Assembly: GCA_034660495.1 (NCBI GenBank) | Contig: JAYEJJ010000186.1 | Span: 1 to 13,482 of the forward strand | Reading direction: 5' to 3' | DNA length: 13,482 nt | Source: DATFJZ01 sp034660495 | GTDB lineage: Bacteria; Desulfobacterota; Desulfobacteria; Desulfobacterales; Desulfobacteraceae | Shown here: positions 7,504-13,482 of the stretch, piece after piece | Layout of the letters: each line of letters opens with the position of its first letter | How positions within the stretch are numbered: position 1 is the first letter of the stretch | Notes under the pieces: model-generated | The model's input: only the letters and a program-made list of their open reading frames with translations | Databases searched by the model: none | Told to the model about the DNA's origin: nothing | Made by a program: the position numbers and the translations under genes

Positions 7504-7550
7504 ACTGATGAGAGAGTTTTTCATAAATGATATCCTGGGATTTGCGCAGG
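7504..7550. other. duplicated contig end (47 bases identical to 7731-7777)
   Basis: These 47 bases are the 3' end of the response-regulator coding sequence, repeated identically at 7731-7777. Together with four array units, 7424-7550 equals 7651-7777 over 127 bases. This is the overlap of two contigs that were scaffolded apart, not a second gene copy. Confidence 0.85.
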
Positions 7551-7650
7551 NNNNNNNNNNNNNNNNNNNNNNNNNNNNNNNNNNNNNNNNNNNNNNNNNN
7601 NNNNNNNNNNNNNNNNNNNNNNNNNNNNNNNNNNNNNNNNNNNNNNNNNN
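7551..7650. other. assembly gap (100 N)
   Basis: Exactly 100 Ns, the conventional unknown-length scaffold gap. The matching flanks mean that no sequence need be missing beyond an uncertain number of array units. Confidence 0.99.
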
Positions 7651-7730
7651 CATAATGGGTCATGCCATAACATAATGGGTCATGCCATAACATAATGGGT
7701 CATGCCATAACATAATGGGTCATGCCATAA
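7651..7730. repeat. 20-bp tandem array, right contig copy (four units)
   Basis: Four perfect units identical to the left array begin directly after the gap. The last unit contains the TGA stop (7722-7720, minus strand) and the final Met-Ala codons of the response regulator. Confidence 0.95.
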
Positions 7731-8418
7731 ACTGATGAGAGAGTTTTTCATAAATGATATCCTGGGATTTGCGCAGGTAACTCAATTGTTTCTGGTTCAG
7801 TTCTCCTATGTTTTCATTGAGCCACTGCAGATTGCCCGATGCGATGGCTATTTTTGCTTCAAGGGAAATATCGTACTGCCACAGTGCTGCGATGCCCTTT
7901 TCCACGATAGAGTCCTGGAAACCCTTGTCTTCGGCAATCCGGGTCATGGCTTTTAGAATTTCTCTTTTTTCATGGGAAGCATCTGGTAATGGTTCAGAGG
8001 AATCAGCGTGTTTTTTTAAAAGGACATTGAAAACGCGGTCTACGATTTTTTTTAATTGTTCTTCGGTAAATGGTTTTGGCAGAAGATCTGTGGCGCCAAG
8101 CTGCAGCGCCTCTTTTGCAATGGAACTGCTTGCATGGCTGGTCATAACGATAATTTCAATTTCAGGGGTTATCTCCTTTACCAGTTTGATGATTTTCATG
8201 TTTTCCAGATTTGATGTATGAATGTCTGCAATAAAAATGGCAAACGCATGTTCTTTAACAGCGTCAATGATACCTTTAAATGTACCGTGTCTTTCTATGG
8301 AGTACCCCTGTTTTCCAAGAATTGTCTTAATTTCTTCTGCAAGATTGAGGCTGTCTTCCAGAACAATAATCCTGGATCTGCTGTTTTCGCCGTTTGTACC
8401 GGTTTTTTTATGATTCAG
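7720..8418 (-). CDS. stand-alone response regulator with REC domain, CTG start
   Basis: Read from CTG 8418, the 232-residue product has a complete CheY-like receiver domain. Acidic E21-D22 is in IIVLEDS, the phosphoacceptor D65 in FIADIH, the switch T93 in IVMTSHAS and K115 in LLPKPFTEEQL. Residues after ~130 are helical and carry no recognised DNA-binding or enzymatic domain, so output is probably by protein contact. Starting at the first ATG (8199) would delete the first two beta strands and D65 and cannot fold. No ATG, GTG or TTG lies in frame between the upstream TAA (8421-8419) and 8199, while AGGAGA (8433-8428) stands 9 bases before CTG 8418. The last three codons lie in the 20-bp tandem array. 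No partner kinase is adjacent. CTG could also be a mutated ATG, which would leave a poorly translated gene. Confidence 0.75.
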   Translation of the reverse strand: MNHKKTGTNGENSRSRIIVLEDSLNLAEEIKTILGKQGYSIERHGTFKGIIDAVKEHAFAIFIADIHTSNLENMKIIKLVKEITPEIEIIVMTSHASSSIAKEALQLGATDLLPKPFTEEQLKKIVDRVFNVLLKKHADSSEPLPDASHEKREILKAMTRIAEDKGFQDSIVEKGIAALWQYDISLEAKIAIASGNLQWLNENIGELNQKQLSYLRKSQDIIYEKLSHQFMA

Positions 8419-8433
8419 TTATGTTTATCTCCT
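8416..8433 (-). promoter_or_regulatory. ribosome binding site that decides the CTG start
   Basis: AGGAGA on the minus strand (8433-8428) is the only strong Shine-Dalgarno near the receiver-domain frame. It positions CTG 8418-8416 at a normal distance, right after an in-frame TAA. Confidence 0.5.
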
Positions 8434-8496
8434 TTGTTAATATGAAAGGGTTTCACAAAAAAAGGATATGTTTCCCTCTGACCTTTTTTTATATGA

Positions 8497-8552
8497 CAGC
8501 CATCAGCCATCAGTATTCAGCCGTCAGCGATCAGTAGTCAGATAGCAGCTTT
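8497..8552. repeat. heptanucleotide array, locus B (eight degenerate units)
   Basis: Eight 7-mers each begin with CAG: CAGCCAT twice, CAGTATT, CAGCCGT, CAGCGAT, CAGTAGT, CAGATAG, CAGCTTT. Read on the minus strand they become the CTG-phased heptamers of the 2277-2320 array, and they likewise end in TCATATAAAAA. Confidence 0.65.
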
Positions 8553-8720
8553 CGCGCTTCGTTGTGTCCGTCAGGATATGTGGGTTTATAAGAAACACTC
8601 GTCAAAGCATTGCCATTGGCGGCGTTTCATTCTTCGTTGTGGCCGGATCGATGATCATGGTCCGGCCAAGCCGTTTATAAGAAACGCCCGTCAAAGCATT
8701 GCCGTTGGCAGCGTTTCATT
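8553..8720. repeat. hairpin-array repeat, locus B
   Basis: Read on the minus strand this repeats the locus A plan. The linker ACAACGAAG plus ATGAAA and the linker GTTTCTTATAAAC alternate with hairpins of different sequence. Two 47-base copies (8585-8631 and 8674-8720) differ at only four positions. One variable hairpin is GGCCGGA/TCCGGCC (8641-8667); another is TCC-GGA within the segment matching locus A. The order array then heptamers is the same as at 2108-2320, in inverted orientation. Confidence 0.7.
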
Positions 8721-9055
8721 AAAAGCCCCCGGCGGTTTTGTCCCGGCTGGAGAAGATTAAGGGGGAACGGCTTCCAGGATCATTTCAGGACAGCGTGGTA
8801 AAACTTGTATCTGTCTGCAATAATATCAGTAAATACCATAAAGTCAACAGTGTAAACCCGTGTTGATCCTTACATGGTGCTGGATTGTTTGTTTACAATG
8901 GAAAAATGTTAAGGGCTTGAGAGAAAGTCATCAATCTTTATATCTTCTGCACTGTCAGGGTCCGGAGGCAGACCCTGACCAACGGCAGATTGAATGCCAT
9001 GAATATAAAGGCGCGAAGACTTTTGCAGCTTTAATAAGGCTGATTTTTTTTGGAT
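8721..9055. other. intergenic stretch with no recognised gene
   Basis: No credible coding sequence is seen; the 69-codon plus-strand frame at 8860 has no family resemblance and no ribosome binding site. A perfect 9-bp stem, GTCAGGGTC (8954-8962) with GACCCTGAC (8971-8979), is the only clear structure. It has no T-run on either side. Confidence 0.4.
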
Positions 9056-9125
9056 CTCAATGTTCCTGACAGAGCAACCGCTGGGGGCTCTTAATCGGTT
9101 TTTCCATAAAAACTTGATAATTGAG
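9056..9125. repeat. palindrome-family element at the 3' end of the B12 operon
   Basis: CTCAA (9056-9060) and TTGAG (9121-9125) bound a segment with GTTCCTGACAG, GCAACCGCTGGGGGC and CTCTTAATCGG, then TCCATAAAAACTTGAT. It combines the right half of the 3830-3943 element with the inverse of its left half. It ends one base before the stop codon of the propeller gene, so it may form the transcript's 3'-end structure. Confidence 0.6.
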
Positions 9126-9126
9126 T

Positions 9127-10596
9127 TTAAGGAACAGTCACGTCAGCCAGGTTGGAAAAAATAATTTTTCCTGAAGGGGTTTCGCCCTGAATGGCCGTAA
9201 CAACGGAAAATCCACTGGGAAGCCCCGGGACGGTCAACTGAGCCGGGTTGCCCAGGGCAGAAAGATCAAAGGTAAAAATTTCACTTTCTGCTGTCAGCGG
9301 TGCCATGGCATAGTACAATGTGTAATTGGCAATGTTTTCTGTAAAATACCAGTTCATTATCAGGTTGCTGTTGTTGATCCGGGTCTGAAGGATATCATTT
9401 GAGACAAATGCGATTTTCAGGGGATTCAGCTCAGTGGATATGACCTCATCAATGCTGTTGTCATCTGTATTAACAATGAAAATGCTGGCATCTGTGCTGC
9501 TGGTGACCCAGAGCATTCCGTTTTTATCTCCATAGGCCCCTGATTCCATACCGGCAAGATTTTTCTCGACAAGTAAATCGTTGACTATTCCTGTAACTTC
9601 TCCTGTGGACGGGTTAAACCCGTAAAGGGTATTGTTTCCCCAGCCGTTATAGCCGATAAAATATCCCTTGTCCGGGGAATGCACGGTCATGCCGGAAATA
9701 TTGCCCCAGGGATGATTTGCCTCATCTCCGTCATCAATGAGAAGGGAGGTGGCATAGGTGTCCGGGTTAATGGATACAATGCCGCCGGAGTAATCAGCCG
9801 GGGTGCCGTTCCAGGAAGTTTCCAGGGTTCCCTGTCCCTGAACGTAGATCATATTGGATACAGGCTCGTAGCAAATGGCGGACGGGTTTTTAACGGGAAG
9901 CAGAATACCGTTTTTCTCTTTCCCCTTTCCCGTATAGATTTCCTGGTTGGTGTTTGTATCAAATACAGCCATATAGGCCGGGTTGGGGGTCCAGTTGTCA
10001 TCCTGGTTCAAGCGCTGTACTACAATGAACAATTTATCCTTGACAATAACGCCGGATATCATTTCCGGTCCAATGCTGTCCTGGTCGTTATAGGCACTGA
10101 GATCAAGAACCCCTGTTTTAAAGGCACTTTCCTCAGTGGCTTCCGGGTTCACAATCCAGGCAAAAGAAGAGTTGTTTCTGAGGACATAGGCCTTGGTCGG
10201 GCCGGCAAACACCATGGCATAGGGATTTACCGTGGACACTGTATCTGTTTCATCCATTACAGAATACTGCCAGAGGGGAATGGTTGGGTTGGCAATATCG
10301 TATTTGGTGATATTGTCACCCATATATCTTTCTGTTACATAGAAATACCGACCAAAGGAGTCTACTCCCAGGTCTGAAACGGTTGGATGGATATTGGTCT
10401 GAACCTTTCTCGGCCCGCCCTGGGGATCCACTGATACAAGGGCAAAGGCGCCGCTTGAGTAATCAGCTGCGGCTGTGACACATACGGCTTTCTGCTCCGC
10501 TGTTACTATGCGCGGGGTAAAGGCACTGGTTATCAAAATTGATCCGGCAATCAGGCAGATCATAAAGAAAAGGGTTCTGGGGGTGTTGTGTTTCAT
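9127..10596 (-). CDS. secreted YncE/BtuG-like beta-propeller protein with C-terminal Fn3-like domain
   Basis: A 489-residue exported protein. The signal peptide ends near IVTA (about residue 33), and there is no lipobox cysteine. The body (about 35-400) has repeated blade-like units of the type VSDLGVDSFGRYFYVTE, NPYAMVFAGPTKAYVLR, NPSAICYEPVSNMIYVQG and GMTVHSPDKGYFIGYN, a YncE-like beta-propeller pattern. The last 89 residues (NYTLYYAMAPL to SNLADVTVP) resemble a fibronectin type III domain. A strong AAGGAG lies 6 bases before ATG 10596. The gene follows the BtuB-like receptor by 59 bp with no terminator, hence it is in the cobalamin-controlled operon. In Bacteroides the propeller BtuG sits on BtuB and captures B12; a similar role is inferred from fold and context only. 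Other ligand-binding roles are possible. Confidence 0.75.
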   Translation of the reverse strand: MKHNTPRTLFFMICLIAGSILITSAFTPRIVTAEQKAVCVTAAADYSSGAFALVSVDPQGGPRKVQTNIHPTVSDLGVDSFGRYFYVTERYMGDNITKYDIANPTIPLWQYSVMDETDTVSTVNPYAMVFAGPTKAYVLRNNSSFAWIVNPEATEESAFKTGVLDLSAYNDQDSIGPEMISGVIVKDKLFIVVQRLNQDDNWTPNPAYMAVFDTNTNQEIYTGKGKEKNGILLPVKNPSAICYEPVSNMIYVQGQGTLETSWNGTPADYSGGIVSINPDTYATSLLIDDGDEANHPWGNISGMTVHSPDKGYFIGYNGWGNNTLYGFNPSTGEVTGIVNDLLVEKNLAGMESGAYGDKNGMLWVTSSTDASIFIVNTDDNSIDEVISTELNPLKIAFVSNDILQTRINNSNLIMNWYFTENIANYTLYYAMAPLTAESEIFTFDLSALGNPAQLTVPGLPSGFSVVTAIQGETPSGKIIFSNLADVTVP

Positions 10597-10655
10597 GGAT
10601 TACTCCTTTTATTAGTTTGGTAATAAGTTGTTATTATTCCCTGAAATTTATTTTC

Positions 10656-12734
10656 TTAAAATATATACTTCAGGGAAGCTGAAAAGGATCTCCCCGGTTT
10701 TGGATACCGGTAAAAATCCTCATAATAGTTATCCTGGATGTTTTTGACATCTGCTGTGATCTGCCAGTGTTGTTTGAACAGATAAGACAGGCCGATATTG
10801 ATCTCTTCTCTGTTTTTTGCCTTAAGAAGATTGGCGGTATCATAGTACATGTCTCTGTCAGCCAGATATTCCAGGAAAAAAATCCCGCCCCATCTGCGGA
10901 TTTCAAATTTTCCCATCCATGATGAGGCATACCGGCCGGGCAGCTCTTTTCCGTCAAAGGCAGTTATATTACTGTTGTTCTCTGTATCCTGGCAGGTCAT
11001 TTCTCCAGTCAGGGTGAAATATTTTAAAAAGCAAAGGCGGACTCCGGCTTCGACTCCTGAAATATCAGAACTGGAGATATTGTCTGATTTTCCAATCCCC
11101 CGGGCGTCATACACCCGGGTAATCAGATCCTCTACATCATTATCAAAATAAATCAAATTAACGGACAGACTTTCAATATGGCTGCCTTGAAAGGACCATG
11201 ACGCTTCCAGTCCAATATCCCGGTTGACCCCTTTTTCTGATTCAAGCTCCATGTTGCCGGCAAAAAACCCCCTGTCTCCGAACAATTCAAAAAAAGAGGG
11301 TTCCCTGACGTATTGATTTACATTGGATTTCAGGGTCAGCCATGGAAACACCCTGTACTTCAGGCCGATCTGGGGATTCCAGTAGGTTTCATTGTCATCA
11401 ATTCCATCCAGGGAAGTCCCAAAAGATGTGTTTTCACTTTTTAATTTGTTGGTTATATGGAGATACCTTACCGCCGGAATGATACTCAACCTGCCCTCCA
11501 TGAGAAGCAGGGTATCCTCAATCCCGAGGTTTACAATGAAGCGTCTGCTGTCCAGTGGTATGGCCTGCCCGGTCAGATCATCCGGTTCATAGTGTTCATA
11601 GTGAATGTCTGCTGTAACCGTCATGGTATTGGCTTTTGTCATCCATTCGGTATAGGTGGTGCATCCGTATTTCCGGGTGATGTTTTCTGTATGCTGTTTT
11701 CCAAGCCCGATATACCCGTTAAGATCTTTGTAAACCTCCTCCATCCAAGTGTTGTCCACTCTCAGCACGGTGTTCAGTCCAAGGGGAGAAATGTTGTTCA
11801 GGGTCAGACTGGCAGCGGTGATATTGCGTTTTGTATCAAGGAAGGCATCGTTTGCAGGAGCATTGATCCAGGAAGCGATTTCCTGGTCTTTTTGAAACCA
11901 CTGGTTGACAAGGGAGAAGCGGGAGTCTTTATTGATGTCAACACCGAATTTACCCATAAGATTTGCCTGCTGGACGGCATTGTTCTTCCGGTCCTCCCAT
12001 TGATCATCATCAGGATTCCACAGGGTGCCCCTGGTGTTTTTAAATTCAAAATCATTTTCACTGTCCAGGTATTCCCCAGAGAAAAGATAATCCAGTTTTC
12101 CGACTTTGTGGTTGACAAGGGCTGAGGACTGCCTGGTATTGAAGGATCCGTAACCTGTGCTGACATGACCGCTTATCCCCTGTTCCGCGCGAAGGGTTTT
12201 TATGTTGATCACCCCGCCGATGGAAGGTTTGCCGAATTGAATAGGGGCAGTGCCCTTGAATATTTCTATGGATGCCACATCAGACAGGGAAATATTGCTC
12301 AGGTCCATGCCCCCGCCGGATGCGTCGTTTAAAAGAATTCCATCCAGATAGATCATGACCTGTTCCCCGGTGGACCCCCTCAGGGACACGCTGGAGAAAC
12401 TGCCAATACCGCCGGACTGCCTGATCTGAATGCCGGCTTCCTTTTCAATGACATCGGACAGGCTGGACATCCTGCCTTCAAACGCATCTCTTTCAATAAT
12501 GGTATAAAAGGACGGGGTATGTGTCAGATCCACATCACCGGTTTGGAATTGATTGTCCACCGTTTTTGTGGTGACCACCATGGTATCAAGGATGACTGCA
12601 CCAGGGGGGGTGTCCTCTTTGTTTTCCAGGGAATTGTTCTGTGAATATGCGGGGCTGGTGACTGCTGACAGGAAAATGCTCCCAGCCAGGGCTGTAAGCT
12701 GGATTGTTTTAAAAAAAGACGTGAAAGAGTACAT
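10656..12734 (-). CDS. btuB: BtuB-like TonB-dependent cobalamin receptor
   Basis: A 692-residue outer-membrane receptor, somewhat longer than E. coli BtuB. Its signal peptide ends near AYS (residue 31). The TonB box DTMVVTT (50-56) is nearly that of E. coli BtuB (DTLVVTA). The plug domain (about 75-180) shows LSDVIEKEAGIQIRQSGG, VSLRGSTGEQVMIYLDGI, VASIEIFKGTAPIQFG and GGVINIKT. A long beta barrel follows, with alternating strands, NPQIGLKYRVFPWLTLK, REPSFFELFG, and a final strand ending in aromatic F (FSASLKYIF). The start ATG 12734 has AAGG 7 bases upstream. It is preceded by a cobalamin riboswitch and its own promoter and followed by the propeller gene. No BtuFCD-like inner-membrane genes are in the window. 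The substrate (cobalamin or another corrinoid) is inferred mainly from the riboswitch and TonB box. Confidence 0.9.
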   Translation of the reverse strand: MYSFTSFFKTIQLTALAGSIFLSAVTSPAYSQNNSLENKEDTPPGAVILDTMVVTTKTVDNQFQTGDVDLTHTPSFYTIIERDAFEGRMSSLSDVIEKEAGIQIRQSGGIGSFSSVSLRGSTGEQVMIYLDGILLNDASGGGMDLSNISLSDVASIEIFKGTAPIQFGKPSIGGVINIKTLRAEQGISGHVSTGYGSFNTRQSSALVNHKVGKLDYLFSGEYLDSENDFEFKNTRGTLWNPDDDQWEDRKNNAVQQANLMGKFGVDINKDSRFSLVNQWFQKDQEIASWINAPANDAFLDTKRNITAASLTLNNISPLGLNTVLRVDNTWMEEVYKDLNGYIGLGKQHTENITRKYGCTTYTEWMTKANTMTVTADIHYEHYEPDDLTGQAIPLDSRRFIVNLGIEDTLLLMEGRLSIIPAVRYLHITNKLKSENTSFGTSLDGIDDNETYWNPQIGLKYRVFPWLTLKSNVNQYVREPSFFELFGDRGFFAGNMELESEKGVNRDIGLEASWSFQGSHIESLSVNLIYFDNDVEDLITRVYDARGIGKSDNISSSDISGVEAGVRLCFLKYFTLTGEMTCQDTENNSNITAFDGKELPGRYASSWMGKFEIRRWGGIFFLEYLADRDMYYDTANLLKAKNREEINIGLSYLFKQHWQITADVKNIQDNYYEDFYRYPKPGRSFSASLKYIF

Positions 12735-12803
12735 GAGGAAACCTTTTTTAAATCAAACATTGAATCTGATCCAAAGATTTCCCTTTTTAATCCATAAGAT
12801 CCA

Positions 12804-12832
12804 GATGCCTTGACCTGCCCGTGTCAGGCATC
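12804..12832 (-). terminator. riboswitch expression-platform hairpin
   Basis: On the minus strand GATGCCTGAC pairs with GTCAAGGCATC, with a one-base bulge, between the aptamer and the btuB start. It lacks a T-run, so control may not be by intrinsic termination. Its 3' arm and loop contain GGCAGGTC, exactly complementary to GACCTGCC at the 3' edge of the aptamer. This would allow mutually exclusive folds. Confidence 0.55.
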
Positions 12833-12837
12833 CCTAT

Positions 12838-13027
12838 CACCAGGCAGGTCTTCTGACTTTCGGATCAGCCTAATAACCGCGCCTTCCCATCATTAACATC
12901 ATCACGGTTTTAACTGTAATGAAGAATCAGACAGTGGCTTGAATGCGGTGTTCGTCCCCGAATACAGCGGAGGGTCCGTTCCCGGTTTTCACGGGATTCC
13001 CTATTAAGTTCACTACACCTGATGCAA
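12838..13027 (-). promoter_or_regulatory. cobalamin riboswitch
   Basis: Read on the minus strand the leader contains the conserved cobalamin-aptamer segments in order: AGGGAATCCCGTGAAAACC, then GGACCCTCCGCTGTA (between 13003 and 12961). These are followed by GCCACTGTCTGA (12938-12927), GGGAAGGCGCGGTT (12888-12875) and the B12-box-like GTCAGAAGACCTGCCTGG (12857-12840). The promoter at 13034-13062 would start transcription at the 5' edge. It should repress btuB and the propeller gene when adenosylcobalamin or a related corrinoid is plentiful. Outer boundaries are approximate. Confidence 0.92.
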
Positions 13028-13033
13028 AGTAGC

Positions 13034-13062
13034 ACTCTATGAAAATTTTTTTTGAATGTCAA
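13034..13062 (-). promoter_or_regulatory. sigma70-type promoter of the B12 operon
   Basis: On the minus strand a perfect TTGACA (13062-13057) is followed after exactly 17 bases by TAGAGT (13039-13034). The predicted start near 13027 coincides with the beginning of the riboswitch. Confidence 0.7.
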
Positions 13063-13095
13063 GACAAATCTATCTCCAGCAAAATATCTGTTATT

Positions 13096-13151
13096 CGATT
13101 ATCAAGCATGGGGGGCTCCTAATCGGTTCTTCCATAAAAATGTGATAATCA
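13096..13151. repeat. short palindrome-family element upstream of the B12 operon
   Basis: GATTATCA (13097-13104) and TGATAATC (13143-13150) bracket GGGGGCTCCTAATCGG and TTCTTCCATAAAAA, the same core as at 3830-3943 (inverted) and 9056-9125. It lies just upstream of the riboswitch promoter. Confidence 0.6.
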
Positions 13152-13358
13152 AGCGTCAGGCGTTGATTCTCCTGCATTTTTTAGACCTGACTTGATTTCC
13201 TGTGGGTACATGCCCTGTTGTTTTTTTGGTAGGCCTGGGGTATAAGAAAGAACCAGTGAGGGGTCAGGCATGCGTTAAATGGATTATCCAGGTCTTCCCC
13301 TGCATGCAGCGGCTGCGGTCTGGATGTCACTGAGAGTAACTATTTTAAACAGACAAAA
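13152..13358. other. spacer between palindrome element and right-edge IS
   Basis: No gene is recognised. Small inverted repeats such as GCAGCGGCTGC and separated GCATGC copies are present, without a recognisable RNA family. Confidence 0.35.
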
Positions 13359-13482
13359 GTCAACAACCCCTGAGCTAAAGACTCAGGGGCTTGCAAGGCA
13401 ACTTGTAAGCCCGGTTGATTAGCCTAAGCCACAGAAAAATTGGTGGCTGCGTTACATTGGAATATATAGTCATCCCAAGGTA
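13359..13482 (-). mobile_element. end of an IS200/IS605 (IS1341/TnpB-type) element, probable omega-RNA region, partial
   Basis: CCCCTGAG (13367-13374) and CTCAGGGG (13382-13389) form a perfect 8-bp stem around CTAAAGA. It is followed by GCTTGCAAG/CTTGTAAGC (13389-13410) and GCCAC/GTGGC (13428-13447). This series of stems with a CTAAAG-type loop resembles the TnpB-side ends of IS200/IS605 elements, which encode the guide (omega/re) RNA. On the minus strand an open frame enters from the right edge and stops at 13375 (ending LPCKPLSL), possibly the tnpB 3' end. The element boundary would be near GTCAACAA (13359-13366). The call is from motif memory; the transposase itself is outside the window. 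Confidence 0.5.

Noticed and set aside
7453..7693. Minus-strand reading frames running through the Ns
   Set aside because: They are mostly undefined residues plus translated satellite repeat.
7378..7730. CRISPR-like repeat array
   Set aside because: Units of 20 bp follow one another with no unique spacers, and the second block is a duplicated contig end.
8553..8720. Integron attC sites or gene-cassette array
   Set aside because: The linkers do not give the RYYYAAC/GTTRRRY pairing, no cassette genes lie between the hairpins, and no integrase is present.
8954..8979. Intrinsic terminator
   Set aside because: A perfect 9-bp stem, but no T-run on either strand and no gene ending next to it.
8860..9069. 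69-codon plus-strand reading frame
   Set aside because: No ribosome binding site or recognisable family, and it runs through a perfect inverted repeat and ends inside the 9056-9125 element.
9679..10377. 232-codon plus-strand reading frame
   Set aside because: It is antisense to the propeller gene, has no ribosome binding site or family features, and the minus-strand product has a signal peptide and blade repeats.
11457..12125. 222-codon plus-strand reading frame
   Set aside because: It is antisense to the btuB-like gene, whose plug and barrel features are unambiguous.
13152..13358. A second riboswitch upstream of the B12 operon
   Set aside because: GAAGACCTGG on the minus strand faintly recalls the B12 box, but none of the other aptamer segments are present.

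Overview
The window looks like accessory chromosome from a Deltaproteobacterium (Desulfobacterota), most likely a Desulfobacteraceae-type anaerobe. That placement is an inference. It rests on the protein styles (a PhnD-like binding protein next to a hybrid kinase, a short-chain fatty acid permease, a BtuB-type receptor), the CTGANNN heptamer arrays and the many dispersed palindromes. No rRNA or tRNA gene was recognised. A run of 100 Ns (7551-7650) marks a scaffold join, and the sequence on both sides shows that this gap is spurious.

Layout. (1) 1-2111, plus strand: the tail of an unrecognised gene, an A/T-rich spacer with a 14-bp direct repeat and a hairpin, then an intact 478-residue HD-domain (HD-GYP-like) protein. 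(2) 2108-7217: a zone of gene decay. It holds a 5'-truncated PhnD-like binding protein, a hybrid histidine kinase with an internal deletion, a permease with a frameshift and a nonsense codon, and an amidase carrying both a 23-residue internal duplication and a 191-bp MITE. Palindromic repeats sit at or near several gene ends. (3) 7217-8420, minus strand: a 20-bp tandem array that supplies the stop codon of a stand-alone response regulator. That regulator appears to start at CTG. (4) 8440-9126: a non-coding stretch rich in repeats. (5) 9127-13062, minus strand: the one clearly functional operon, made of a promoter, a cobalamin riboswitch, a BtuB-like TonB-dependent receptor and a secreted beta-propeller protein. 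(6) 13359-13482: what looks like the RNA-forming end of an IS200/IS605 (IS1341/TnpB-type) element, cut by the window edge.

How it works together. The strongest system is (5). A vitamin B12 sensor RNA precedes a receptor with a BtuB-type TonB box (DTMVVTT), and the receptor is followed after 59 bp by an exported beta-propeller. This is the arrangement known from Bacteroides BtuB-BtuG, where the propeller captures B12 at the cell surface. The remainder is best read as a repeat-driven decay zone. At least five genes are intact, four are broken, and at least three families of non-coding repeat recur inside 13 kb.
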